NCBI GenBank assembly: GCA_019638615.1
Contig: JAHBTL010000031.1
Coordinates: 1-64,000 of the forward strand
Direction: 5' to 3'
Source of the DNA: Chitinophagaceae bacterium
Lineage (GTDB): Bacteria > Bacteroidota > Bacteroidia > Chitinophagales > Chitinophagaceae
Length of the DNA stretch: 64,000 bases
A program made the position numbers and the translations under genes. The notes under the pieces were generated by a model that did not search any database, had not been told where the DNA came from, and saw only the letters and a list, made by a program, of their open reading frames with translations. Shown here in pieces: positions 33,855 through 43,237 of the stretch (position 1 is the stretch's first letter; every line of letters starts with the position of its first letter).

Positions 33855-34256
33855 ATGAGTAAATCGAGGAAATATTCTACAAAAGATCCGGAAGTTAAAT
33901 CAAAAAATGATTTCATCTCTTCTGATTTTGAAATGCAAAATGATATCTCGAAGGAGATAATCCGTCGTCTGCGAATACAGAATAAAAAGTTGCTTCATCA
34001 AATAGAGGCATTGAAAGCAAAACTAAAAATTGAGTGTTCAAATACAGACCAGGTAAACAAAAGGCTCTCTTACGCCATGGTTGTTAATAATCGATTATCA
34101 GAAGCGCTCGGCAGCTGTAATAAATGTTGGGGAGAGGATCATAACTGTACTAGCTGTTACGGAAAAGGGGCTTCAGGATGGCGACCGATAAATAAACGTT
34201 TTTTTTATTTATACATACTTCCTTCCATTGAAAATTTCAATGGTGATAGCAAATAG
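33855..34256 (+). CDS. Zinc-ribbon protein, first gene of the eCIS operon
   Basis: A 133-aa protein I do not recognise as a family. Residues about 30-85 are a helical coiled-coil stretch (EIIRRLRIQNKKLLHQIEAL). Residues about 88-108 contain C-N-K-C, six residues, C-T-S-C, then YGKGASGW, a two-CxxC zinc ribbon similar to a DnaJ-type finger. It precedes the Pvc16-like gene by 38 bases and faces the same way as the whole operon. Its role in the machine is unknown; an assembly factor or regulator is possible. Confidence 0.7.
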   Translation: MSKSRKYSTKDPEVKSKNDFISSDFEMQNDISKEIIRRLRIQNKKLLHQIEALKAKLKIECSNTDQVNKRLSYAMVVNNRLSEALGSCNKCWGEDHNCTSCYGKGASGWRPINKRFFYLYILPSIENFNGDSK

Positions 34257-34294
34257 AGAATATGTAAATACACCATTTGTAAAATCGTTTAATA

Positions 34295-34873
34295 ATGATT
34301 GATCAGGCTATATTATTGCTGAAATCGGAATTACAAAACTATATCTCAGGAATTGATGAATCGGTTAATGTTGTAACAGACAATATTGGTTTATTAGAAA
34401 CTTCCAAAGGAGAGACTTTAGACAATAATATTGTCATCACAATGGTAAATATTGAAGAGGAGACTACGCTAAAGAATCAACCTGCTCTCCGACGTCCTTT
34501 TTCCGGTATTGCAACTTACCGAAACCCTCCTGTGTGCCTGAATTTATTTATACTGTTTACCTGCAATTACTTTGGTAACGGGTATCCTTTTGCCTTAAAG
34601 AGATTATCGTATGTCATAAAATTTATTAATACCCGAAGCTCATTTTCTATTTCCAATAGAACTGAAGAAATAACAGAAGTACGGTTTACAATGGAGATGG
34701 TAAAACTTTCATTCGAACAGGTTAATCATTTGTGGGGTACCCTGGGTGGCAGACAGATACCTTTTGTATTGTATAAACTATCCCTGGTAGCGTTATCGGA
34801 TGCTGCTGTTATCCGCGAATCGCCATTAATAGAAGAAATCGAAACAAATCTTTTACACCAAACCGGGAATTGA
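34295..34873 (+). CDS. DUF4255 protein (Pvc16-like tail cap protein)
   Basis: A 192-aa protein of the DUF4255/Pvc16 family, which in the Photorhabdus virulence cassette and antifeeding prophage forms the terminator cap of the inner tube and sheath. Typical marks are the N-terminal helix MIDQAILLLKSELQNYIS, VVTDNIGLLE, NNIVITMVNIEEETTLKN, and PPVCLNLFILFTCNYF, with a C-terminal VKLSFEQVNHLWGTLGG and YKLSLV block. The family's usual length is about 190-300 aa, so it is complete. Confidence 0.88.
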   Translation: MIDQAILLLKSELQNYISGIDESVNVVTDNIGLLETSKGETLDNNIVITMVNIEEETTLKNQPALRRPFSGIATYRNPPVCLNLFILFTCNYFGNGYPFALKRLSYVIKFINTRSSFSISNRTEEITEVRFTMEMVKLSFEQVNHLWGTLGGRQIPFVLYKLSLVALSDAAVIRESPLIEEIETNLLHQTGN

Positions 34874-34875
34874 AA

Positions 34876-36186
34876 ATGTCGGTTGTTTATAAAACGATAG
34901 CAGAGGTCAGGTTCCTTCATGAATACTATCTTACAGATAGTGATGGCAGTTCTTTTTTCTCTATAAGTGATCCTGTGCGCCAACAAGAGTTCCTTCGCAG
35001 GAGATTCGAAAAAGAAATTCCTACCGTTAATGAATTGCTTGATTTTGTGTTGCCACAGTCGGGTGGCGAGTATATCTCTTCGCCTTTTATTCGTGTAGTA
35101 CCATCCTATGGCGGATTTCGTGTATTGACAGCAGTAAAGGAAAAGAACAATGCGGATGAAACGATCAGTTATCTACCCAGGCATACGTTACCGGCCTCTA
35201 TTGGCATTTTCCTGAAAGCAAAAAATGAATCGATCGATGTGGTTACAAATCTCCGCCTGAGAACCAGTATTTCGGCGAGATCTTTTTTTGCCAACTATGA
35301 TCTCACTGCGCAAAAGAACTTCCCTTCTCTCTGTAATGGTGTTCCTGAACACCAGCCCGGATCAATATATGAACAGGGACAGTTAGCTTCTTTTGGAACT
35401 ACTGAAGTCCGCCAGTTTTTCAGAAATAAATCTGGTCATCAATGGCATACTATACAGAACGGCCGTGATTTTGCAAGCGAGAGCGATCGTTTATTGGTGC
35501 CGTTGAAGTTTACTTATCGCTTTAATGATAACACTATCATTGCTGCGAACTTTATTTTAAAATCAACCAATGGCACTGTTATAAAAACAATTTCAGTGTC
35601 CGGCAATCAGCCAATACGCGAAGCAGTCTTGGATTTTTCAGCGTCAACTGTTTCAACTGTTCCGGGGGTAGTTGCTTCATCGCAGCTTATATATAAGCTT
35701 GAAGTAGAAGGCAACAATAGCTTTTCCCATACTCTTCCCCTTATTTTTTTAGGACAGGCAAGTGAGTACAGGGATTGCTGGGGCTTTGTGCATCTCGGCA
35801 CAGTTACCGGCAACCAGGACTATTCCTTACTGGACAATGACGGATTTCTGAAAACAAAAAAAGATACACGTGGTAATATCATTAATACACCTGTATTTGA
35901 TATACGGTTGAAAAGCAGGTTCACTTACTGGAGATATGTAAATAGCAGGAGGAGAAACCTGAGCCGGATAGACGAGCTAGAAAAAATCCTGGAGGAAGAT
36001 GGCGGGCGACTGGTAAGCCTTTCGCCGAAAGAATTGACTTATCTACCCGGTATGTTCAGAAAGGAATCCAGCAGCGAGTTTATTCTTTTACCCAATCCCG
36101 AACAAAATGCAATACTAAGAAATGAGAATGACAGGTTGTATTCGGACATCACTGTACACGAATCGCCTTTATTCCCAGTTATATAA
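34876..36186 (+). CDS. Unknown eCIS-linked protein, 437 aa
   Basis: I do not recognise a named family. I choose the ATG at 34876, two bases after the preceding stop. The first 130 residues mix helices and strands (FLRRRFEKEIPTVNELLDF, FIRVVPSYGGFRVL); about 190-310 form a beta-sandwich-like part (FRNKSGHQWHTIQ, PLKFTYRFNDN, AANFILKSTNGTVIKTI), and about 310-437 a mixed end with YWRYVNSRRRNLSRIDELEK. There is no signal peptide. Tight spacing to the Pvc16-like gene suggests they act together, perhaps at the cap end of the particle. Confidence 0.7.
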   Translation: MSVVYKTIAEVRFLHEYYLTDSDGSSFFSISDPVRQQEFLRRRFEKEIPTVNELLDFVLPQSGGEYISSPFIRVVPSYGGFRVLTAVKEKNNADETISYLPRHTLPASIGIFLKAKNESIDVVTNLRLRTSISARSFFANYDLTAQKNFPSLCNGVPEHQPGSIYEQGQLASFGTTEVRQFFRNKSGHQWHTIQNGRDFASESDRLLVPLKFTYRFNDNTIIAANFILKSTNGTVIKTISVSGNQPIREAVLDFSASTVSTVPGVVASSQLIYKLEVEGNNSFSHTLPLIFLGQASEYRDCWGFVHLGTVTGNQDYSLLDNDGFLKTKKDTRGNIINTPVFDIRLKSRFTYWRYVNSRRRNLSRIDELEKILEEDGGRLVSLSPKELTYLPGMFRKESSSEFILLPNPEQNAILRNENDRLYSDITVHESPLFPVI

Positions 36187-36222
36187 TAAAACAATTTCTG
36201 ACAATCATTAAAATTAACGAAT

Positions 36223-37599
36223 ATGGCAGATTACAAAACCCCGGGTGTCTTTATCGAAGAAATCACCAAGCTTCCTCCTTCCATTGCAGCCGTCGAAACG
36301 GCTATTCCTGCTTTTATCGGCTATACAGAAAAAGCCACACTGAGAGAACCTGATGACCTGCGACTCGTGCCACGACGGATCTCTTCTATGGTAGAGTATT
36401 ACCAGTTGTATGGTAACCCCCAGAAAGAAGTTGGTATTACGGTCAATATTGATTCAAATAATGTTATCACAGGCAAAGTGAACCAGCCTTCCAAATATAT
36501 GATGAACTATTCACTTGAAATGTTCTTTGCCAATGGGGGCGGCCCATGTTATATAATTTCTGTCGGCAACTATAGTACAAATACTGTCGGCTTCCAGGAC
36601 CTCAAAGCAGGGCTGGATAAAACAGATGAAGTAAACGAAGTAACCCTGCTGTTATTCCCCGATAGCATGGGTATGGATACCCCTGTCGATTACTACAGCA
36701 TTCATAAAGAAGCGATTGATAAATGTGTGGAACTGAAAGACCGATTCGTGGTGATGGATGTATGGCTCAGTCCTGATACAGCGGTAGATAATATAGATAC
36801 TCTACGCAATTCAGGTCTTGGCAATGTGACCAGTGACCTGAAATATGGAGCAGTTTATTACCCGAGGATCTATACAATACTGGATTATTTCTATGACAAT
36901 GATGATTCGGTTGTTAATATTACCGGAGGCTTCTCCGGTACGCTTGCTGATCTTAAGGCCGTCAATAATGCACAATACTTCCAGGCAAAGAGTGCTGTCA
37001 ATAACATTGAAATGCTGATGCCGGTTTCTGCAGCAGTAGTTGGTAAGTATGCAGAAGTAGATGAGAACCGCGGTGTCTGGAAGGCTCCTGCCAATGTAAA
37101 TATTGATTATGCCATACGTCCTGAACGTCTTATCACAGACAAGGAGCAACGTGATCTGAACGTTGATGTTGTCGGGGGTAAATCAATCAATGTGATCCGT
37201 TCATTTCCCGGCAGAGGTTCTGCCATTATCTGGGGTGCACGCACACTTGCCGGTAATGATAACGAATGGCGCTATATACCTGTAAGAAGGTATTTTAACA
37301 TGGTGGAAGAATCTACCAAGAACGCCACGCAGGCCTTTGTTTTCGAGCCCAACGATCTTAATACCTGGTCACTGGTAAAATCAATGATCTCCAATTTCCT
37401 GGTTCAGCAATGGAAAGCAGGCGCATTACAGGGCGTAACGCCGCAGGAGGCATTTTTTGTTCATGTAGGTCTCAAGGAAACCATGACATACCAGGATATC
37501 CTCGAAGGAAGAATGATCGTAGAGATCGGGTTGGCAGTAGTCCGCCCGGCTGAATTCATCATCCTCCGTTTCATGCACAAGATGCTGGAAGAAGCTTAA
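36223..37599 (+). CDS. Contractile tail sheath protein
   Basis: The 458-aa sheath subunit. It opens with YKTPGVFIEEITKLPPSIAA and AIPAFIGYTEKA, the usual sheath start. The C-terminal part carries GSAIIWGARTLAG, EWRYIPVRRYFNMVEES and the closing TMTYQDILEGRMIVEIGLAV with RPAEFIILRF, the residues of the sheath handshake domain. It polymerises around the inner tube and drives firing by contraction. This is the only sheath gene in view, while Photorhabdus PVC has three, so a uniform sheath is expected. Confidence 0.96.
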   Translation: MADYKTPGVFIEEITKLPPSIAAVETAIPAFIGYTEKATLREPDDLRLVPRRISSMVEYYQLYGNPQKEVGITVNIDSNNVITGKVNQPSKYMMNYSLEMFFANGGGPCYIISVGNYSTNTVGFQDLKAGLDKTDEVNEVTLLLFPDSMGMDTPVDYYSIHKEAIDKCVELKDRFVVMDVWLSPDTAVDNIDTLRNSGLGNVTSDLKYGAVYYPRIYTILDYFYDNDDSVVNITGGFSGTLADLKAVNNAQYFQAKSAVNNIEMLMPVSAAVVGKYAEVDENRGVWKAPANVNIDYAIRPERLITDKEQRDLNVDVVGGKSINVIRSFPGRGSAIIWGARTLAGNDNEWRYIPVRRYFNMVEESTKNATQAFVFEPNDLNTWSLVKSMISNFLVQQWKAGALQGVTPQEAFFVHVGLKETMTYQDILEGRMIVEIGLAVVRPAEFIILRFMHKMLEEA

Positions 37600-37628
37600 A
37601 AAGTTTTTAACCTTTAAAATATTCAATC

Positions 37629-38597
37629 ATGAGCGATAAATATTCAAACAGGCAATACCAGAACGATGATTGCGGGTGTAAGGATGCCGGTACAGGGACA
37701 AAGACTGAAGAGTCAGTAAAAAAAGAAAGAGATAAACTATGCCTGGACCTCTATTCCTCTGCGGGGGTGGTGGTTCAATATGAAAAGAAAGTAGACCAGC
37801 TTAAAATTATGGAGAACTATAAGACCTGCTCATTTTTATGGTCAGAAGAGTTCTACTATTATTATCGCGACCTGTCTCTCTCTTACGGAAGCAAGTTGTT
37901 GCAGTCGACAGAATCTATCAAAGACGGAATAAAAAATAATTCAACCTCCGGTAAACAGCTTTCAGATACACTGGATGCTATTACCAAATCTGTTAAGGAT
38001 ATCAAAACCAAGATACTGGATCTGAATGAAGCAGCTAATAAACTGCAAAGTTCTGCCAATGACAGTTGTAACTGTGCGGCCATGGCTATCATTACCGGTA
38101 AAAAACCGGCAGGATGCACTGATAAAACGCCGCCGGTTGATACGGGTAAAGGCTGCCCCGGTGCAGAAGATACATTCAAGAAACTTATCGGCGATCCATA
38201 TAAGCTGGTGCATGAAGTAGATGGCCTTGTCAAATCATCTCATGATGTGGTGGGTATACAGGCTTTTTCTATTGTGCAGATGGACAAACTGCAGGGTGAA
38301 TTGAATGCAGGCGCCAAACAGTTGGATGGTCATATACAGGATGCTGTCAAGAAAGGTGAAGCTGCAGTGAAAAAAACGTATGAAGAGCTTGGCAAGATCG
38401 CACAGGAATTGTCGAAGGCAGTTGTCGATAAATATGCAAAGCGCAGTGTGTTTGAAGGGTTGTTCGATGCTTCACGAAATCTCTGCTGTAATCCCTGCGA
38501 TTGCCTGAAAGATAAAAGCTGTGGAGATAAGATATGCGAGATATGTAAAGAAATACTGCCCGATCCTAAACCCGCACAACAAACCCAGGCATATTGA
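37629..38597 (+). CDS. Cys-rich helical protein of the eCIS operon (A)
   Basis: A 322-aa cytoplasmic protein I do not recognise. It is nearly all helical with long amphipathic stretches (about 30-130 and 195-280) and Cys-rich ends: CGC near residue 16, a central SCNCAAM and GCTD, and a C-terminal cluster NLCCNPCDCLKDKSC with KICEICKEI. The cluster could bind zinc. It sits between sheath and tube genes together with a second Cys-rich protein (38645), in a place where other eCIS have extra sheath genes. A chaperone or an extra particle component is possible. Confidence 0.7.
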   Translation: MSDKYSNRQYQNDDCGCKDAGTGTKTEESVKKERDKLCLDLYSSAGVVVQYEKKVDQLKIMENYKTCSFLWSEEFYYYYRDLSLSYGSKLLQSTESIKDGIKNNSTSGKQLSDTLDAITKSVKDIKTKILDLNEAANKLQSSANDSCNCAAMAIITGKKPAGCTDKTPPVDTGKGCPGAEDTFKKLIGDPYKLVHEVDGLVKSSHDVVGIQAFSIVQMDKLQGELNAGAKQLDGHIQDAVKKGEAAVKKTYEELGKIAQELSKAVVDKYAKRSVFEGLFDASRNLCCNPCDCLKDKSCGDKICEICKEILPDPKPAQQTQAY

Positions 38598-38644
38598 ACA
38601 AGCCGGTATCATAAAATTATTTCAATTTAAAATTATTTCTTTTT

Positions 38645-39604
38645 ATGGCACAAGAACAGAACGATAAAGTCTACAATTGCGTTCCTTATCAGCCTTTAGG
38701 CGATTGGCAAAAGGAATGGGTGAAGCAATGTTGTCTTCCGCCTGAGGAAGAAAATCCTGGAGGTTGTGATTGCTGTTATGATGAATGGACACGTGAATAT
38801 AAGCAAACCGTCCTCGATCTTAACCTGAAACTGGAAGAAGCCGAGCAGGGAAACATACGCTATAAATTTCTCAGCGAAAGGCGGGAGATGCTGAAATCAT
38901 GGTATGAAGACCTGGCGAAAGCCGATGAACTGGCCAGGGTTATTTGTGGACAGTTTGAAGTGCTGGAAGCGCAGGTTGATAAAGCGCATGAGAATTCTGC
39001 ATACGCTATTGACGCCATCAACTATCTCTTTTGCATGATCAAAGGTTTCTACATAAAAGTAGATGGGGTGAAAACTATACTCGAAGACCTGCTCGCCTGT
39101 ATCCAGAGATTGAATAACCCTGAAGTCAATAAATCAGGTGTATATAAATCACTCCAGGTATATAATGAGAAGTTAGATGCGTTGATCAAGACAAGAGATG
39201 AGATGATCCGTCTTATCATTCTCGCCATCCGTATTTCCAATCTCGTAGAGGAAGAGTTGTCAGAGAATTTTGGACTGCAGATGGTGTTCGCTTGCTGGAA
39301 AGAGAAATTGAAATGCAAAGCGACCGATGAAAAACCGGACCCATGTGCTGATCCGGAAGGAGAGAAGAAATGTACTGAAATCCCGAAAGATTGTAAGTTT
39401 GAACTACCTGCTGTCAGTTTCCCGATTTCGGGCTCAGTTTATTTCAAAAAAATTAAAAAGCTTTACACCTGTCATGTCGACCTCAGCAATACAGAACTGA
39501 GTAATCTCACCATATTAAATAAAGAAAAAGAAGAGCTGGTGGCTCGTTCTGAAAGCCTTAAAAAAGCAATTGAGAAGACCAATCCTGAGCAACGTTGCAA
39601 ATAA
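38645..39604 (+). CDS. Cys-rich helical protein of the eCIS operon (B)
   Basis: A 319-aa helical protein, not recognised. The start has a Cys cluster (WVKQCCLPPEEENPGGCDCC), followed by long coiled-coil-like helices (about 45-215: LDLNLKLEEAEQGNIRYKFL, LARVICGQFEVLEAQVDKAH) and a C-terminal part with CxxxxC pairs and a last coiled coil (LTILNKEKEELVARSESLKK). Length and layout resemble the gene before it, so the two may be distant paralogues or partners. Its base composition and spacing are like the rest of the operon. Confidence 0.7.
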   Translation: MAQEQNDKVYNCVPYQPLGDWQKEWVKQCCLPPEEENPGGCDCCYDEWTREYKQTVLDLNLKLEEAEQGNIRYKFLSERREMLKSWYEDLAKADELARVICGQFEVLEAQVDKAHENSAYAIDAINYLFCMIKGFYIKVDGVKTILEDLLACIQRLNNPEVNKSGVYKSLQVYNEKLDALIKTRDEMIRLIILAIRISNLVEEELSENFGLQMVFACWKEKLKCKATDEKPDPCADPEGEKKCTEIPKDCKFELPAVSFPISGSVYFKKIKKLYTCHVDLSNTELSNLTILNKEKEELVARSESLKKAIEKTNPEQRCK

Positions 39605-39642
39605 TGGTCATTCCACTTTAATAAAAACTTAAATCAATAATT

Positions 39643-40107
39643 ATGGCAGATAATTTCAAATACCCGGTCCCGAAATTTCATTTTGAAGTGAAATGGGGAG
39701 GTACCCGTATGGGGTTTACGGAAGTAACGGGACTTGATTTTGAAACACAGGTGATCGAATACCGTGAAGGGAACAGCCCAACCTACAGCACCTATAAACA
39801 ACCGGGTTTACAGAAATGGAGTAATGTGACAATGAAACGTGGTACTGTACTCGAAGATTTTGAGTTCTTCAAGCTATGGCGTGAAACTGTGAAGTTCCAG
39901 GAAGCGAATAAGGTCAAATCGAAATTCAGGAGAGATATCACGATCACTTTGCTGAATGAAGAGCATAAGCCTATAATCTCGTGGACACTGCTGAATGCAT
40001 GGCCTACTAAAGTAATGTCTACCGATCTGAAAGCAGATGGTAATGAAGTGGCCATTGAGACTATGGAACTGGCTCACGAAGGATGCAGTATAGTGGAAGC
40101 GAAATAA
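39643..40107 (+). CDS. Inner tube protein 1 (gp19/Pvc1-like)
   Basis: A 154-aa inner-tube protein of the phage T4 gp19/Hcp-like fold: PKFHFEVKWGGTRMGFTEVT, GLDFETQVIEYREGN, MKRGTVLEDFEFFKLW and ISWTLLNAWPTKVMSTDL. It stacks as hexamer rings inside the sheath. Two tube genes in tandem are usual in eCIS: this one would build most of the tube. Confidence 0.95.
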   Translation: MADNFKYPVPKFHFEVKWGGTRMGFTEVTGLDFETQVIEYREGNSPTYSTYKQPGLQKWSNVTMKRGTVLEDFEFFKLWRETVKFQEANKVKSKFRRDITITLLNEEHKPIISWTLLNAWPTKVMSTDLKADGNEVAIETMELAHEGCSIVEAK

Positions 40108-40113
40108 CCAAGT

Positions 40114-40566
40114 ATGAACCCGTATCAGGCTGTCAATTTTCATTTTTCGGTGCACTTCAATTTTGAGCCGGGTGCAACCAACGATGTACGCTTTCAATCG
40201 GTATCCGGGCTTGATTCCACATTGGAAACAGAGACTATTAAGGAGGGTGGAGAGAATCATTTCGAGCATGTGATACCTCTACGTCGTCGCTACGGACCGC
40301 TCGTATTGAAAAGAGGACTTATAACACCGGATCAGTCCAAACTGGCGAAATGGATGAAAGCGGCATTCGATCAAGAAACGATCGTTGCCTGGCCCACAGT
40401 AGTGATCCATTTATTGGGCGATGATCATAATGTGCTGATGAAATGGACCGTTAATAATGTATGGCCAAGAAGCTGGAAGATCGGTGAGCTGAATGCCGAA
40501 CGTGGAGAAATACTGATAGAAACCCTGGAGCTGAATTACAACCGGTTAATATTCGGAGACCTGTAA
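40114..40566 (+). CDS. Inner tube protein 2 (Pvc5-like)
   Basis: A 150-aa tube protein with the same fold: NFHFSVHFNFEPGATNDVRF, SVSGLDSTLETETI, LVLKRGLITPDQSKLAKWM and LMKWTVNNVWPRSWKIGEL. It follows the first tube gene by 6 bases. In related particles the second tube protein forms the layer joining the tube to the baseplate hub; this is likely here too. Confidence 0.93.
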   Translation: MNPYQAVNFHFSVHFNFEPGATNDVRFQSVSGLDSTLETETIKEGGENHFEHVIPLRRRYGPLVLKRGLITPDQSKLAKWMKAAFDQETIVAWPTVVIHLLGDDHNVLMKWTVNNVWPRSWKIGELNAERGEILIETLELNYNRLIFGDL

Positions 40567-40576
40567 ATAATTATCT

Positions 40577-40753
40577 ATGCCAATCGAGATAAGGGAGCTG
40601 ATCATTAAAGCTACGGTGACCGGGGATGAAAACGGTAAGACAAGTATATCATCACAGCCCCTGATGGATAATGATCAGACAGCGAATGAGCAGATCATCA
40701 ATATTTGCATTGAAAAGATTCTTGACATATTAAAAGATAAAAAAGACCGATAG
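40577..40753 (+). CDS. DUF5908 small protein (Pvc6-like)
   Basis: A 58-aa gene between the second tube gene and the hub gene, with ATG at 40577 and TAG at 40751. The product starts MPIEIRELIIKATVT, followed by a polar middle and the helix NEQIINICIEKILDILKDKK. This beginning and length match DUF5908 proteins found at the same place in eCIS loci (Pvc6). Its exact role is not settled. Spacing of 10 bases before and 2 after supports it as a real gene. Confidence 0.85.
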   Translation: MPIEIRELIIKATVTGDENGKTSISSQPLMDNDQTANEQIINICIEKILDILKDKKDR

Positions 40754-40755
40754 TC

Positions 40756-41445
40756 ATGCTTCTTGCAAAACTGGAAATAAAATCTTTTTCGGATAACCTG
40801 TTTACCCTGGATGGTGGGAAGAAGGATTTTATTGTGCCCATTAATCCTGAAGGGTTTACAAAGAATTATAAAGTAGAACATGACACTTCACGCGGTCACG
40901 GAAATAATCAAACCAACCCGAAATTCAAATCTACCGCTCCCGAAGAACTGAAGATTGATTTTATTCTCGATGGAACGCGTACGATGGATGGGTATCACGA
41001 TTCATTGAAGTTTCTTAAGGTAAGTGAACAACTGGCCAGGTTTTTAGAGTGTGTATATGACTATGACGGAAAAATTCACCGTCCGCGTTTTTTACAGGTA
41101 TTATATGGATCAGAGCTCAATTTTCCCTGTGTGCTATCGAACCTGGATATTAATCATACATTATTTGACCAGGAAGGTTCCCCGCTTCGGGTAAAGATCA
41201 GCGTCACATTCTTAAAATATGTAGCTCCTGAAAAACGTGTCAAAGAAGAGCGTAACGAATCACCGGATCTTACTCACTATAGAATATTGAAGCAGGGGGA
41301 GAGGCTGGATATGCTGAGCTTTCAGCAATATGGCACATCCAATTACCTGTTGCAGTTGGCCCGTTTCAATACACTCACCACTATCCGTGGAAACCGTGCG
41401 GGGCAGGAAATCTATTTACCACCACTGGATAAATCTGAAAAATAA
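40756..41445 (+). CDS. LysM-containing tube-baseplate connector (Pvc7-like)
   Basis: A 229-aa protein. Residues about 1-160 hold a beta-rich tube-initiator-like domain (FIVPINPEGFTKNYKVEHD, LKIDFILDGTRTMDGY, LRVKISVTFLKYV), and about 175-225 a LysM domain (HYRILKQGERLDMLSFQQYG, LQLARFNTLTTIR, GQEIYLPP). This pairing is typical of Pvc7/gp53-like proteins linking tube and spike. It ends directly at the start of the VgrG gene, with no spacer. Confidence 0.9.
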   Translation: MLLAKLEIKSFSDNLFTLDGGKKDFIVPINPEGFTKNYKVEHDTSRGHGNNQTNPKFKSTAPEELKIDFILDGTRTMDGYHDSLKFLKVSEQLARFLECVYDYDGKIHRPRFLQVLYGSELNFPCVLSNLDINHTLFDQEGSPLRVKISVTFLKYVAPEKRVKEERNESPDLTHYRILKQGERLDMLSFQQYGTSNYLLQLARFNTLTTIRGNRAGQEIYLPPLDKSEK

Positions 41446-43218
41446 ATGGAAGAGATCAGTGTATTAAATACTTCAGCACATGATGTTGTGACGTTTGACA
41501 TACTGCTCGATGACGAGGTTATCAACTCCGAGTACCAGGTGTTGTCAATTTCAGTTTCGCGGGAGATCAACCGCATCCCTACGGCAAAGATAATCTTCCG
41601 GGATGGTGAAGCCTCCGTGCGTACTTTTTCTATCAGTAATGAAGATGATCTCAAACCCGGCAAAAAAATACAGATCAATGCCGGTCGTGATGGAACAAAG
41701 ACCCGGGTATTCAAAGGTATCATTACCAAACATGCGGTAAGAGTAAAGGCCAGCGGCAATAGTGAACTGCATATTGAATGTCATGATGAAGCTGTTCGAA
41801 TGACACTCGGCCGCCATAGTCAATATTTTGAGCAGGTTAAAGACAACGAAGTACTCGATGAATTGATTGGTAAATATAAAGGTGTTACAGCCGATGTGGA
41901 ATCTACCACGCTCAAACATAAAGAGCTTATACAGCATCATATTTCCGATTGGGATTTTTTGCTGTTGCGCAGCGAAGCCAACGGGATGCTGGTTAATGTG
42001 GAAGATGGTATTATTATCATTAAAAAACCCGATACCGGCCAGGAGGGCGCTGCACGTATTACATATGGCGAATCTATACTGGAATTCGAAGCGGAGATAG
42101 ATGCTCGCATGCAATGGAAAAAAGTGAAGGCGCTTTCCTGGGATTTCAGCAACCAGCGGCTCTTCGACGCCGATGCATCATCCGCATCTTTTACCGAGCA
42201 TGGTAATATAAGCGGAGGCGACCTGGCTGATATATTAAGTCCGGAGGAATATAAGTTACATCATAGCGGCAACCTGCCCGAACAGGAATTACAGGATTGG
42301 GTAAATGGAACAATGTTGCGGAGCAGGCTGGCCAAGATCAGGGGACGTGCACGCTTCTCCGGTTTTGCCGGTATCAGACCAGGTATGATGGTAGAGCTGG
42401 CAGGAGTAGGAGAGCGTTTTACCGGTAAAGCATTTGTTACAGCGGTCAGGCATGATATAGGTAATGGCAGTTGGGATACGCATATACAATTTGGCCTCGA
42501 CCCACAGCCATATCCTTTTCTTCATTATGATATGAATGATGCAGAAGCAGGAGGTTTGGTAGGAGGTATAAAAGGATTGCAGGTAGGAAAAGTAGTACAA
42601 CTGGAAAATGACCCGGATGGCGAGCATCGCATATTGGTAAAAGTACCGATGATCGATAATAATGCAAGAGGTAACTGGATGAGAATGGCAAGTCTTGATG
42701 CAGGTTCCGACAGGGGGGCTTTCTTCCGTCCTGAGATTGATGATGAAGTAATAGTAGGGTTTATCAATAATGATCCGCGCAGCGGGGTAGTATTGGGAAT
42801 GCTTCACAGCAGCAACAAAGCTGCACCACTCAATGCACAGGATGTAAATCATGAAAAAGGATTTACTACACGGAGCAAAATGCATATCAGTTTCAATGAT
42901 GATACAAAGACCATTATTATCGATACACCGGCAGGTAATATCATCACCCTGGATGAGAAGGGAACAAAGATTGAGATCGTTGACCAGAACAGTAATAAGA
43001 TAACGATGGGCACTTCCGGGATAAAAATGGATAGCCCGAAGAATATTGAGATCAATGCGAAGGGGAATATGACGCTTAAAGCGGCTGGCACCATGGAGTT
43101 GAAAGCTGCTACGATCTCAGCCAAAGCAGATGGAAATATTTCGGTGGAAGGAGCAATGGCAAAAGTCGCAGGGCAGGGTATTACTGAAGTAACAGGCGGA
43201 TTGGTAAAAATTAATTAA
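41446..43218 (+). CDS. vgrG: VgrG-like central spike (Pvc8-like)
   Basis: A 590-aa spike protein. About 1-350 match the gp27-like hub (SISVSREINRIPTAKIIFRD, FSISNEDDLKPGKKIQINAG, FKGIITKHAVRV), about 365-460 the gp5-like OB fold (VGKVVQLENDPDGEHRILVK, GAFFRPEIDDEVIVGFINND, RSGVVLGMLHS), and about 480-590 a beta-helix spike made of short repeats (KIEIVDQNSNKITMGTSGIK). It forms the trimeric needle on which the PAAR tip sits. No extra C-terminal effector domain is attached. Confidence 0.95.
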   Translation: MEEISVLNTSAHDVVTFDILLDDEVINSEYQVLSISVSREINRIPTAKIIFRDGEASVRTFSISNEDDLKPGKKIQINAGRDGTKTRVFKGIITKHAVRVKASGNSELHIECHDEAVRMTLGRHSQYFEQVKDNEVLDELIGKYKGVTADVESTTLKHKELIQHHISDWDFLLLRSEANGMLVNVEDGIIIIKKPDTGQEGAARITYGESILEFEAEIDARMQWKKVKALSWDFSNQRLFDADASSASFTEHGNISGGDLADILSPEEYKLHHSGNLPEQELQDWVNGTMLRSRLAKIRGRARFSGFAGIRPGMMVELAGVGERFTGKAFVTAVRHDIGNGSWDTHIQFGLDPQPYPFLHYDMNDAEAGGLVGGIKGLQVGKVVQLENDPDGEHRILVKVPMIDNNARGNWMRMASLDAGSDRGAFFRPEIDDEVIVGFINNDPRSGVVLGMLHSSNKAAPLNAQDVNHEKGFTTRSKMHISFNDDTKTIIIDTPAGNIITLDEKGTKIEIVDQNSNKITMGTSGIKMDSPKNIEINAKGNMTLKAAGTMELKAATISAKADGNISVEGAMAKVAGQGITEVTGGLVKIN

Positions 43219-43237
43219 CCAGCCATAATTATCAGCT

